Assembly (NCBI GenBank): GCA_028871475.1
Contig: JAGWMZ010000006.1
Span: 124,001-188,000 of the forward strand
Direction of reading: 5' to 3'
Length of the DNA: 64,000 nt
DNA from: Sphingomonadales bacterium
GTDB lineage: Bacteria; Pseudomonadota; Alphaproteobacteria; Sphingomonadales; Sphingomonadaceae
Shown here in pieces: positions 34,754-43,778 of the stretch. The position numbers and the translations under genes are program-made. The notes beneath the pieces were generated by a model. It ran no database searches. It was not told where the DNA came from and was given only the letters and a program-made list of their open reading frames with translations. Every line of letters begins with the position of its first letter. Position 1 is the first letter of the stretch.

Positions 34754-37700
34754 ATGCTGTTCCGCCGGCTCAAACTCACAGGCTTCAAAAGCTTCGTCGA
34801 GCCGGCGGAATTGCGCATCGAACCGGGGCTGACCGGCGTTGTCGGCCCCAATGGCTGCGGCAAGTCCAATCTGCTCGAAGCCATCCGCTGGGTGATGGGC
34901 GAAAGCAGCCCCAAGAGCATGCGCGGCGGCGGCATGGAGGATGTCATTTTCGCGGGCACGTCCACCCGCCCCCCGCGTGATTTTGCCGAGGTGGTGCTGG
35001 GCGCTACCGATGCCGATGGCGAACCGCTCGAGGTCGTGCGGCGGATCGAGCGGGGCGCGGGCAGCGCCTATCGCATCAACGGCCGCGATTGCCGGGCCAA
35101 GGATGTGGCGCTGGTCTTTGCCGATGCGGCGACCGGCGCGCATTCACCCGCACTCGTCTCACAGGGGCGCATTGCCGCCGTCATCGCCGCCAAACCGGCC
35201 GAGCGCCGCGCCATGCTGGAAGAGGCGGCAGGCATCGCGGGCCTTCATGTCCGCCGCCGCGACGCCGAACAGAAGCTGCGCGCGACCGAGGCCAATCTGC
35301 TGCGCCTCGACGACATCATGGCCGGGCTCGACGGGCAGATCGCCGCCTTACGACGACAGGCCCGCGCGGCGGAGAAATATCGTGCCCTCTCCGACAGCAT
35401 CCGCATGGCCGAGGCGCGGGTCATCTTCGCGCGGTGGAACGAGGCTGCTCAGGCCGCGACATCCGCCGCGGAACAGGCCAGGGCCGCGCAGGAGCGGGTG
35501 GAACAGGCCCGCGCTCTCGCCACTCTTGCCCAGAGCCAGCAGGCGCAGGCCGCCGCCGCTCTGGCCAAAGCGCGCGAGGAGCTGACCGACCGGCGCGATG
35601 ATGCCAGTGCCCACGGCCATCACATGGCGGGCCTCTCCACCAGGCTGGAGGCCGCGCAGCAACGTCTGGCCGATCTTTCGCGCCAACACGCCAGGCTCGA
35701 AGCCGACCGGGGCGAGGCCGACCGGATGACGCATGAGGCGGCGCAAGCCATCGCGCGGCTGGAAGCGGACCACGAAGCCTCGCGGGCAAGGCTGGAGAGC
35801 GAGGAGACCCGGCGCCCTGCCCTCGCCATGGCACTGGACAACGCCGACCGCGCCGCGCGTGAGGCCGAGGTGGCTTTTGCCCAGGCCACCGCCAAACAGG
35901 CGGGCATCGAGGCCGAATGGCGCGTGGCCGATGCCGAAGTGAACGCGGCGGCCAGCCGGCTCAACCGCGCGCGCGACCAGATCGAACGCGCAGCGCAAAC
36001 CGCCAGAGCGCTGGACGCACAGGGCGATGTCGAGGCGGAACTGGCCGCCGCCATCGCCGCGCGCGATGCCGCAGGCCATGGGCTGGCACAGGCGCGGGGC
36101 GCATGGGAACAGGCCCAGAGCCACAAGGCCGCGCTGCAAGGCACGCGCGATGCCAGCGCCGCACAAGTTGCCGCCGCCCGCGCCGATCTGGCGGGCATCG
36201 AACGCGAACACGGCGCCCTGCTGCGCGACCGCGAGGCCCGGATGCGCGCCTCGAAAGGCGCGGCGGGGCAGAGGCTGGCGCTCGACCATATTCGCGCCGC
36301 GCCCGGTTATGAACGCGCGCTGGCAACCGTGCTGGGCCGCGATGCCAAAGCGCCTTTGGGCACGCCAGCCAGCACGGCCGAAGGGCGGTTCTGGACAGGC
36401 GCACCTGCGCCCACCCCCGTGGCCGGATCGCTGGCCGAACACGTGCCAGACTGTCCCCCGGAGCTTTCCGCGCGGCTCGCCATGGTGCAACTGGCCGATG
36501 AGGACGATGGCCGCGCTTTGCCCCCCGGCGCATGGCTGGTCACCCCGGCGGGCCATCTGCGCCGCTGGGACGGCTTTGTGGCGCGGGGAGAAGGCGCTGC
36601 CGAGGCCGCCCGGCTGGAAGCGGACAATCGCTTTGCCGCGCTGGAAAGCGCGTTGGTACCGCTCCGCGCCGCTCTCGCGCAGGCCGAGATCGCGCAGGCG
36701 GAGGCGCAGGCGGCTCTGGCACAGGCCAACCATGATACCGCGACCGCCGAACGCGCCGTCACGCAGGCTGCCGAGGCGGAACGACAGGCTCTGCGCCGGA
36801 TGGATCAGGCCGAGGCCGCGCGCGAACGTCTGGCCCAGCGCCGCGCCGAGCTGGCCGTCACCGCGCAGGAACTGGATCAGCAGGCCCGGATCGCACAGGC
36901 CGAACATGACGAGGCCATCGCGCGACGCGCGGCCCTGCCCTCTCCCGATGCCGGGCGCGGTGACCTTGCCGCCGCGCGCGAAAACCACCAGCGCGCGCGC
37001 GAAAACCATCAGGCGGCAATCGCCGTTCTGGCCGGGCAGGACCAGATGCTGGCTGTGGCGCGCGAACGCGTGATCGCGCAAGGTGCCGAAATGCGCAGCT
37101 GGCAAAGCCGGGCGGGCGATGCCGCGCGCCGCCTCGCCGAAATGGGCCGCCGCTTCGCCGAGATCGAGCAGGAGCGCGAGGTCTTGGCCGCCAAGCCCCC
37201 CGCGCTGGAACGCCAGATCGAGGACGGCGAGGCCATCCGCACCCGCATCGCCGCCGAATTGGCCAGCGCCGAGACTGCCCTTGCCCAGGCCAGCGAAACC
37301 GCCCATGCCGCCGACAAGGCGCTGGCCGCCGCGCAGGAAGTGTCGGCCAGCGCCCGCGAGGAACTGGCCGGCGCCAGCGCCCGCGCCGAAAGCGAGGAGC
37401 AACGCCGCGCCGAAACCAACCGCCTCGCCGCCGAGCGATTTCAGTGCCCGCCCCCGGTTTTGCCCGAACGCTTCGGATTTGACCACCGCGCCGTGGAGAA
37501 CGCGGGCGCGGAAAGCCAGGCGATGGACCGGCTGGTGGCAGAGCGCGAAAGGCTCGGCCCGGTCAATCTGGTGGCGGCCGAGGAACTGGCCGACATCGAA
37601 ACCCGCGCGCAGGAGCAACAACGCGAGCGCGCCGAACTGAGCGAGGCGGTCACGCGGCTGCGCGGCTCGATCGGCAATTTGAACCGCGAGGGGCGCGAGA

Positions 37701-38182
37701 GGCTGCGGGCGGCCTTCGAAGCGGTCGACGGCCATTTCCGGCGCTTGTTTACTCGCCTGTTCCAGGGCGGGCAGGCGCATCTGGCGCTGGTCGATTCGGA
37801 CGATCCTCTCGAAGCAGGGCTCGAAATCTTCGCCCAGCCCCCCGGCAAGCGCCTGCAATCGCTGACCTTGCTGTCGGGCGGCGAACAGGCGCTCACCGCC
37901 GTCGCGCTGATCTTCGCGCTCTTCCTCACCAACCCCTCGCCCATCTGCGTGCTGGACGAAGTGGACGCACCACTCGACGATGCCAATATCGAACGTTTCT
38001 GCGACTTGCTGGAGGCGATGGCCGGGGAGACCGACACCCGCTACCTCATCGTCACTCACAATGCCGTCACCATGAGCCGGATGCACCGCCTGTTCGGGGT
38101 GACCATGGTGGAAAAAGGCGTGTCGCGGCTGGTCAGCGTGGATCTGGGCGCGGCGGAGGAATTGTTGGCTCAAGTGGGGTAG
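34754..38182 (+). CDS. smc: Chromosome segregation protein SMC
   Basis: A 1142-residue SMC ATPase. The N-terminal head has the Walker A motif GPNGCGKSNLLEAIRW (about residue 32). Two long Ala/Glu/Arg-rich coiled coils flank a hinge around residues 500-600. The C-terminal head has the signature LSGGEQALTAVALIF and Walker B PICVLDEVDAPLDD. SMC dimers with ScpA and ScpB organise and separate the chromosome. The length is normal. A large open frame on the opposite strand (35348-38230) is a codon-bias shadow. A stem from the palindrome family follows the stop. Confidence 0.96.
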   Translation: MLFRRLKLTGFKSFVEPAELRIEPGLTGVVGPNGCGKSNLLEAIRWVMGESSPKSMRGGGMEDVIFAGTSTRPPRDFAEVVLGATDADGEPLEVVRRIERGAGSAYRINGRDCRAKDVALVFADAATGAHSPALVSQGRIAAVIAAKPAERRAMLEEAAGIAGLHVRRRDAEQKLRATEANLLRLDDIMAGLDGQIAALRRQARAAEKYRALSDSIRMAEARVIFARWNEAAQAATSAAEQARAAQERVEQARALATLAQSQQAQAAAALAKAREELTDRRDDASAHGHHMAGLSTRLEAAQQRLADLSRQHARLEADRGEADRMTHEAAQAIARLEADHEASRARLESEETRRPALAMALDNADRAAREAEVAFAQATAKQAGIEAEWRVADAEVNAAASRLNRARDQIERAAQTARALDAQGDVEAELAAAIAARDAAGHGLAQARGAWEQAQSHKAALQGTRDASAAQVAAARADLAGIEREHGALLRDREARMRASKGAAGQRLALDHIRAAPGYERALATVLGRDAKAPLGTPASTAEGRFWTGAPAPTPVAGSLAEHVPDCPPELSARLAMVQLADEDDGRALPPGAWLVTPAGHLRRWDGFVARGEGAAEAARLEADNRFAALESALVPLRAALAQAEIAQAEAQAALAQANHDTATAERAVTQAAEAERQALRRMDQAEAARERLAQRRAELAVTAQELDQQARIAQAEHDEAIARRAALPSPDAGRGDLAAARENHQRARENHQAAIAVLAGQDQMLAVARERVIAQGAEMRSWQSRAGDAARRLAEMGRRFAEIEQEREVLAAKPPALERQIEDGEAIRTRIAAELASAETALAQASETAHAADKALAAAQEVSASAREELAGASARAESEEQRRAETNRLAAERFQCPPPVLPERFGFDHRAVENAGAESQAMDRLVAERERLGPVNLVAAEELADIETRAQEQQRERAELSEAVTRLRGSIGNLNREGRERLRAAFEAVDGHFRRLFTRLFQGGQAHLALVDSDDPLEAGLEIFAQPPGKRLQSLTLLSGGEQALTAVALIFALFLTNPSPICVLDEVDAPLDDANIERFCDLLEAMAGETDTRYLIVTHNAVTMSRMHRLFGVTMVEKGVSRLVSVDLGAAEELLAQVG

Positions 38183-38192
38183 ACGGGAGAGG

Positions 38193-38235
38193 AAATGCGA
38201 GGGCGAGGGCGAGGGCGATGGCCCTCGCACCCTCC
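38193..38235 (+). repeat. Solitary palindrome-family stem after smc, probable terminator
   Basis: The repeated unit GAGGGC (three times, 38199-38216) leads into GCGAGGGC (38209-38216), GATG, and GCCCTCGC (38221-38228), followed by ACCCTCCCCTTTTTCC. This is the same small stem found in the outer arms of the large palindromic elements, here without the inner dyad. Its T-run suits a terminator for smc. Confidence 0.65.
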
Positions 38236-38251
38236 CCTTTTTCCTTGATCC

Positions 38252-39181
38252 TCAGGCGTTCCCAACCACCCAGCAAGCCAACGCCATCAACAACCCGGCA
38301 AACCTGTTGGACCGAAACCGCCGCAAGGCCCCGCTCCCATCCGCTGGATGCAACGACAAGGCCTGCCACAAAAGATGCAGCGCAACCGGAGCAAGAGCCA
38401 GCAGCGCCACGCCATCGGGGCGAAACCGCCAGAAGGCCAGCGCCCAACTGACCAGCGCCAGCGCGTAAAGACCCAGCACGCCCTCGCGGATATGGCCGCC
38501 CAGTGACAGGGCCGAGGAGCCGATGCCGACCAGCGCGTCATCCTCGCGGTCCTGACAGGCGTAGATCGTGTCATAGCCCACGCACCAGCCCCAGCAACCC
38601 AGATAGAGCAGCCCTAGCACGTCGAGCCGCTCCAACCCCATGATCTCGACCCAGCCCACCGGCGCGCCCCAGGTAAAGACCAGCCCGAGCCATGCCTGCG
38701 GCCAACCCGTGATGCGCTTCATGAAGGGATAGGCCGCCACCAGCGCCAGCGAACCCAGCGCCACAAGCTGTGCCTGCCAATGAAGCTGGAGCAGCACGAC
38801 AAGGCCGATGAGGCAGAGCATGACCAGCCAGATCCACGCCGCTTTCTTGCCTACGCGGCCGCTGGCAATGGGGCGGGCACGGGTGCGCTCAACCTGCTGG
38901 TCGATGTCGACATCGACGATGTCATTGTAAACACAGCCCGCCCCGCGCATGGCGACCGAGCCCAGCAGCAGCCAGCCCAGCAGGCCCCAGCGCCCGGCCA
39001 TCAGCGAAGGCATGCCGCCCGCCAGCAACACACCCCATGCACAGGGCCAGAACAGCAGCCACCAGCCAATGGGCCTGTCGAACCGGGCCAGCGCGGCATA
39101 ATCGCGCGCAGCGGGCGGCAGAAGCGCCATCAGGCCGCGGTGCTCGCTGTCGGGAACGGTATCGGGGATGGGCTGGGTCAT
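38252..39181 (-). CDS. ubiA: 4-hydroxybenzoate polyprenyltransferase UbiA
   Basis: A 309-residue inner-membrane enzyme with about eight hydrophobic segments. The first aspartate-rich motif is NDIVDVDIDQQVERTRARPI and the second is YDTIYACQDREDDALVG. Both bind the magnesium-polyprenyl diphosphate, and the enzyme attaches the prenyl tail to 4-hydroxybenzoate in ubiquinone synthesis. The start is uncertain. The ATG at 39181 is given; ATGs at 39193 and 39235 are in frame, and none has a strong ribosome-binding site. The gene is divergent from rsmE. Confidence 0.93.
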   Translation of the reverse strand: MTQPIPDTVPDSEHRGLMALLPPAARDYAALARFDRPIGWWLLFWPCAWGVLLAGGMPSLMAGRWGLLGWLLLGSVAMRGAGCVYNDIVDVDIDQQVERTRARPIASGRVGKKAAWIWLVMLCLIGLVVLLQLHWQAQLVALGSLALVAAYPFMKRITGWPQAWLGLVFTWGAPVGWVEIMGLERLDVLGLLYLGCWGWCVGYDTIYACQDREDDALVGIGSSALSLGGHIREGVLGLYALALVSWALAFWRFRPDGVALLALAPVALHLLWQALSLHPADGSGALRRFRSNRFAGLLMALACWVVGNA

Positions 39182-39282
39182 GGTGGGGGGCATATCGCCC
39201 GCGCGGTGTAGCAGCAAGAGGGCAGCAACAGGCATGGCGGCGCCTCTGGTCTTGATGCGCCTGCCCGGCTAGGGATGCAGCC

Positions 39283-40044
39283 ATGAGCAACCATCTGCCC
39301 GCAACACCCGCCTGGCCTCCCCGCAGCGCGCCGCGCCTTTTCGTGGCGCAGCCGCTGGCGCTGGGTGATCAGGTGGTGATCGACGGCGCGCAGGCGCATT
39401 ACCTGCTGCGTGTGATGCGCACCGGCGTGGATGATGGCGTGGTGCTGTGCGATGACGTGACCGGCGAATGGGCCGCCCGCGTGACGCATGTGGGCAAGCG
39501 CGATCTGGCACTGACCTGCGAGACGCTGCTGCGCCAGCGTGAGGCCGTGCCTGACTTCACGCTCTGCGCGGCCTTGCTCAAGAAGGATCGCTTCGACCTT
39601 GTGCTGGAAAAGGCCTGCGAACTGGGCGTTGCGCGTATCCAGCCGGTGATCACCCGCCGCTGCGTGGCCGACAAGCTCAACATGGAGCGCGCCCGCGCCC
39701 TGCTGACCGAAGCGGCCGAGCAATGCGCCCGCACCGCCCTGCCGATTCTGGCCGAGCCGGTGAAGCTGGACACGCTGCTCAAGGGCTGGGATGCGACCCG
39801 CGCGCTGTTCTTTGCCGATGAAACCGGCGGCGCCCCGGCGGCGGCCAGTTTTGCCGCCCATCGCGGGCCTGCCGCCCTGCTCACCGGCCCGGAAGGCGGC
39901 TTTGACGAGGCCGAGCGCGGCGCCATTCGCGCGCTGGCGCAGGCCCATCCCATCACGCTGGGGCCGCGCATTTTGCGGGGCGAAACCGCGGCCATCGCGG
40001 CCACCGCGCTGTGGATGGGGACAATTGGCGACTGGTCGGTATAA
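39283..40044 (+). CDS. rsmE: 16S rRNA (uracil-1498-N3)-methyltransferase RsmE
   Basis: A 253-residue SPOUT methyltransferase. The family pattern is LLKKDRFDLVLEKACELGVARIQPV, shortened here to FDLVLEKACELGVARIQP, with TGPEGGFDEAERGAI and LGPRILRGETAAIAAT forming the knotted S-adenosylmethionine site. The N-terminal PUA-like domain covers residues 15-90. It methylates U1498 of 16S rRNA. It is divergent from ubiA and is followed after 97 bp by gshA, a pairing frequent in sphingomonads. Confidence 0.95.
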   Translation: MSNHLPATPAWPPRSAPRLFVAQPLALGDQVVIDGAQAHYLLRVMRTGVDDGVVLCDDVTGEWAARVTHVGKRDLALTCETLLRQREAVPDFTLCAALLKKDRFDLVLEKACELGVARIQPVITRRCVADKLNMERARALLTEAAEQCARTALPILAEPVKLDTLLKGWDATRALFFADETGGAPAAASFAAHRGPAALLTGPEGGFDEAERGAIRALAQAHPITLGPRILRGETAAIAATALWMGTIGDWSV

Positions 40045-40141
40045 AATTCTTGAATTTCTCGCGGCAAGGCGTCAAACGCGCTGGCAACGGGGCCGGGCAT
40101 CGCCTGAACCAAGCCCGCAACAGTGGTGAACGGATAGCGTC

Positions 40142-41515
40142 ATGAGCACCAAAGAGGTTTCGGATCGGCTTGATCCGGTCATCACCACGCGCGAGCAGCT
40201 GATCGCGCCCATGGCCCAGGGCGAAAAGCCGCGTGAGCGTTGGCGCATCGGCACCGAACATGAGAAATTCGTCTATCGCACCGCCGATCACCGCGCGCCC
40301 TCCTATACGGAAAAGGATGGCATCCGCGATCTGCTCAAGGCGCTGGAACAGTTCGGCTGGGAGCCGATCATGGAAGGCGGCAACGTCATCGCCATGAAGG
40401 GCGCGGATGGCAACATCAGCCTTGAGCCCGCCGGACAGCTTGAGCTTTCGGGCGCGCCGCTGGTCAATCTGCATGAAACCTGCGCCGAAAGCGCGCGCCA
40501 TGTGCGGCAGGTGAAAGCCATTGGCGAGGCGACCGGCACCGGCTTCCTTGGCCTTGGCCTGTGGCCCGACAAGACCCGCGAAGAGCTGCCCATCATGCCC
40601 AAGGGCCGCTACGAGATCATGCTGCGCCACATGCCGCGCGTGGGCTCCATGGGGCTGGACATGATGCTGCGCACCTGCACCATCCAGACCAATCTGGATT
40701 ATAGCAGCGAAGCGGACATGGTGCAGAAGTTCCGCGTATCGCTGGCGCTGCAACCGCTGGCCACGGCGCTTTTCGCCAATTCGCCCTTCCTTGAGGGCAA
40801 GCCCAACGGCTATCTCTCCTATCGCAGCCACATCTGGTCGGACACCGATCCGGCGCGCACCGGCATGTTGCCCTTCGTCTTCGAAGACGGTTTCGGTTAC
40901 GAGCGTTACGTCGACTACATGCTCGATGTGCCGATGTATTTCGTCTATCGCGATGGCAAATATATCGACGCGGCGGGGCTCTCGTTCCGCGATTTTCTGG
41001 CAGGCAAGCTCTCGGTCCTGCCCGGCGAGCTGCCGCGTGAAAGCGACTGGGTGGACCACCTTTCCACCGCCTTTCCCGAGGTGCGCCTGAAAAGCTTCCT
41101 CGAAATGCGCGGTGCCGATGGCGGGCCGACCGACCGGATCTGCGCCCTCCCCGCCCTCTGGGTCGGGCTGCTCTATGACCAGGGCGCGCTCGATGCGGCG
41201 TGGGATCTGGTCAAGGGCTGGGACATGGAAGGGCGCGAGACGCTGCGCTCCAGCGTGCCCAAGCTGGCGCTTGATGCCCCCATCCCCAGCGGCGGCACGT
41301 TGAAGAACATTGCAGCCGACGTGCTCGACATCGCCCGCGCGGGCCTGCGCGCCCGCGCCCAGAAGAACGCCATCGGTGATGATGAAACCGGCTATCTCGC
41401 TCCGCTCGACGAGGTGGTGCGCAGCGGCAAGGTGCCAGCCCAAAGGCTCCTCGACCTTTATCACGGCGAATGGAACGGCGACCTTTCGCGCATCTACGAC
41501 GTCAAAAGCTTTTGA
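40142..41515 (+). CDS. gshA: Glutamate-cysteine ligase (plant-type)
   Basis: A 457-residue enzyme of the plant-like class of glutamate-cysteine ligases, as found in alphaproteobacteria. It catalyses the first and limiting step of glutathione synthesis. Visible motifs are RWRIGTEHEKFVY, IMEGGNVIAMKG and SLEPAGQLELSGAP with the Mg2+ and glutamate-binding residues, then MLRTCTIQTNLDYSSEADM. Length and motifs are normal. No gshB is in the window. A gap of 75 bp follows to a lipoprotein gene on the same strand. Confidence 0.95.
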   Translation: MSTKEVSDRLDPVITTREQLIAPMAQGEKPRERWRIGTEHEKFVYRTADHRAPSYTEKDGIRDLLKALEQFGWEPIMEGGNVIAMKGADGNISLEPAGQLELSGAPLVNLHETCAESARHVRQVKAIGEATGTGFLGLGLWPDKTREELPIMPKGRYEIMLRHMPRVGSMGLDMMLRTCTIQTNLDYSSEADMVQKFRVSLALQPLATALFANSPFLEGKPNGYLSYRSHIWSDTDPARTGMLPFVFEDGFGYERYVDYMLDVPMYFVYRDGKYIDAAGLSFRDFLAGKLSVLPGELPRESDWVDHLSTAFPEVRLKSFLEMRGADGGPTDRICALPALWVGLLYDQGALDAAWDLVKGWDMEGRETLRSSVPKLALDAPIPSGGTLKNIAADVLDIARAGLRARAQKNAIGDDETGYLAPLDEVVRSGKVPAQRLLDLYHGEWNGDLSRIYDVKSF

Positions 41516-41590
41516 CAGCACGAGGTTTTGACTGACAGGCCGCCACCCGGCATAGGAAGGCCTCGGGGTCACAGGGGCGGGTGACAGGTC

Positions 41591-42358
41591 ATGCGCAAGT
41601 CTATCGTTTTCGCGTCTTTTCTGCTGGTGGCCTGCGGGCCGTCTTCCTGCCATCTCTTCGGCCCTTCGGCGGCAGAGATGGCGCAGCAAAAGGCGCAGGA
41701 GCGTGCCGACGCCAATCGCCGCGCCATCGCCGCCTGCGAAACAGCCAATACGCAGGCCAGCAAAATCAACGCCGACGACCTTGCCCAGCAGCAAACCATC
41801 ATCAAGACCACGCTCGACAAGGTGTCCGAAGGCGGCAGCGACCCGCAGACGACCCGCGCGCTCGACTGGAGCATCGAGATCGCCGCGATCGACGCTTCGG
41901 GCTGGCGCTGGACGGAAACCAGCCAGTTCACCGCGCAGCATCCCGGCTTTCTGGGCAGCACATCGACCCAGCAGAGCCTGAGCACCATCACCTATACGCT
42001 CAACCCCGCCGACCTGCAGGAAACCCTGACCGTCATACCGCATGACGACGGCACCGCGGCGGTGCGCTTTTATTGCAAGAGCACGGGCTGCATTCATCTG
42101 GTGGGCGCCACGCAGCAGGACAAGTCGAGCAACCTGCCCTTTGCCGGCAGCGACAGCCATGCCGGGACCGTCTCGCAAAATGCCAATTCGCATGACTGGC
42201 TGCTCTCCACCCGCACGCGGGCAGAGGGGCTGAAGGCAACGGTGGAGAAACTGCTGCAGCGTGAGGCGTGGAAAGCCCCGGCCTGCGTCAATGCCGATGG
42301 CTCGCCCAGTGAAGCGGCGCCTCTGGTGCAGCCCGCCGCGGCCTCCTCAGCGCCATAA
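41591..42358 (+). CDS. Hypothetical lipoprotein
   Basis: A 255-residue protein I do not recognise. The N-terminus RKSIVFASFLLVACGPSSC fits a lipoprotein signal with lipobox LVAC, so the mature Cys is at about residue 15. An Ala/Gln-rich helix (residues 27-70) follows, and the rest has alternating polar and hydrophobic residues suggesting beta strands (for example TITYTLNPADLQETLTVIP). A Cys pair (FYCKSTGCIHLV) could form a disulfide. The gene follows gshA by 75 bp. Its end overlaps by 12 bases, tail to tail, with the ICMT-like membrane protein gene on the other strand. Confidence 0.7.
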   Translation: MRKSIVFASFLLVACGPSSCHLFGPSAAEMAQQKAQERADANRRAIAACETANTQASKINADDLAQQQTIIKTTLDKVSEGGSDPQTTRALDWSIEIAAIDASGWRWTETSQFTAQHPGFLGSTSTQQSLSTITYTLNPADLQETLTVIPHDDGTAAVRFYCKSTGCIHLVGATQQDKSSNLPFAGSDSHAGTVSQNANSHDWLLSTRTRAEGLKATVEKLLQREAWKAPACVNADGSPSEAAPLVQPAAASSAP

Positions 42359-43687
42359 CCAGGTCTGAAAGGCGACCAGCGCGCGGGTGATCGGCGCGTG
42401 GCGCTGGGCCCAGCGCGCATAGGCACGATACTTGGCATCCTCGGCTGCCAGATGACGCGCCTCGGTGATGCCCCGCCACCAATAGACCGCGCTGACCCCG
42501 GCCAGCAGCACCGTGTTGCGCACCATATCGCTCCACAGATGGGTGGTGGCGAAAAAGGGCAATGTGCTCGACCACCAGAAGATGTTCTTGGAAAGATAGG
42601 CCGGGTGCCGCGTGAAGCGGTAAGGCCCATGGGTCAACACACCGCGATAGGTCAGATTGGAAAAGCGCGGGCCAAAAGCCATGGTCGCCCAGGCGTAGAT
42701 GGCCACCAGAAACACCAGCCACACCGCCCAGATCCACAGCAGCAGCGGGTAATCGGCCAGCCAATGGGTCCAGTCCGATGTTGCCGGGTGATAGTCGAGC
42801 ACATTGCCCGTCGCCATCAGCGTGAAAGGCGGATAGCAGATCAGCGCCGCCAGCCAGCCTTCGATCAAGGGATTGGCGCTGCGGATATGCGCGTCGAGCG
42901 GGCGCAGCGTCAGCAGATAGCCCAGAGTGCCGATCTGGGCATCCACCACGAAGAGCGCGGTGATAAGGCCACCGGATATCGCCACCGGCCCATCGAAATC
43001 CTGCCAGAGAACGAGATCATGAAAACCGCCCGGCAGGATCGAGAGCATGAAGGCGGTGAAAAAGCCCTTCACCGCCCAGACACGGGCATGATGGGCCACC
43101 TTCTGCGCCTCCCAACCGGGTCGGCCGAGCAACATCGCCCCGCAATGCCATGCGCCATCACGCCGCTCGACCAGCACACGTTCAAGCCAGAGCACATAAG
43201 GCACCGACAGCAAAGCCAGAGGCACCAGCGCAGCGCCCAGCAGGCGGATGGCGAAAAGATAGCTGCCCTGCCAGTAACCACGCTCCAGCACGTAGAAGGC
43301 GCCGATCACCGCCCATGTCGCCCACAGGCCCAGCAGCTTGACGCCGCCTGTCGCCAGCCCGGCGCGCCATGGCCGGGGCGCATGCCAATCCAGCCCGGTC
43401 GAGGCATGGCGATGGACCTTCTCCACCCCCAGCGACCAGATGACCATGGGCAACCCGCAAGCCACCAGCCCCAGCAAGGCGGCATAGGGGCCGGACATGG
43501 GCTCACGCGGACCGGGAATACCCAGCGTACCGGCCACCAGCGCCCAGTTGCGGCAGATCATCACCCACAGGGCAAGCCCCGCCAGCCCCAGCCAGCCGAC
43601 CATGCCGGAGACATCGCTGGCAGGGCGGCGCAGCGCCGCGTCCTCCTCGATGGCAATGGAACTCATGTCATTCATGCCGCCGACCAT
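42347..43687 (-). CDS. Multi-spanning membrane protein with ICMT/PEMT-like C-terminus
   Basis: A 446-residue membrane protein with about ten or more hydrophobic segments. The C-terminal part, GVLTHGPYRFTRHPAYLSKN, followed by hydrophobic stretches and a late ARHLAAEDAKYRAYARW, matches the isoprenylcysteine carboxyl methyltransferase / phospholipid methyltransferase superfamily. In that family GPYRxxRHPxY and the late EExxL/KYRAY segment bind S-adenosylmethionine. The N-terminal two thirds are extra membrane helices of unknown type, so this is larger than usual. The substrate is unknown. Start codons at 43675 and 43666 are also possible. Confidence 0.68.
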   Translation of the reverse strand: MVGGMNDMSSIAIEEDAALRRPASDVSGMVGWLGLAGLALWVMICRNWALVAGTLGIPGPREPMSGPYAALLGLVACGLPMVIWSLGVEKVHRHASTGLDWHAPRPWRAGLATGGVKLLGLWATWAVIGAFYVLERGYWQGSYLFAIRLLGAALVPLALLSVPYVLWLERVLVERRDGAWHCGAMLLGRPGWEAQKVAHHARVWAVKGFFTAFMLSILPGGFHDLVLWQDFDGPVAISGGLITALFVVDAQIGTLGYLLTLRPLDAHIRSANPLIEGWLAALICYPPFTLMATGNVLDYHPATSDWTHWLADYPLLLWIWAVWLVFLVAIYAWATMAFGPRFSNLTYRGVLTHGPYRFTRHPAYLSKNIFWWSSTLPFFATTHLWSDMVRNTVLLAGVSAVYWWRGITEARHLAAEDAKYRAYARWAQRHAPITRALVAFQTWLWR

Positions 43688-43720
43688 AAAGGAAAAGCGG
43701 TTAATGGGCAGATAAACAGA

Positions 43721-43750
43721 AAAAGGCGGGAAGCCATCGCCGCCCGCCCT
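43721..43750 (-). terminator. Hairpin in the gap upstream of bamB's 3' neighbour
   Basis: GGCGGG (43725-43730) and CCCGCC (43743-43748), followed on the minus strand by TTTTTC. It lies after the bamB stop (43779) and would end the bamB transcript. Confidence 0.6.
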
Positions 43751-43778
43751 TTCCCTTGTCTCCTGCGCGGTCGCGCGC

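Noticed and set aside
35348..38230. A 960-codon open frame on the minus strand opposite smc
   Set aside because: GC-rich codon bias opens antisense frames; the + strand frame has all SMC motifs, and the minus frame has none.
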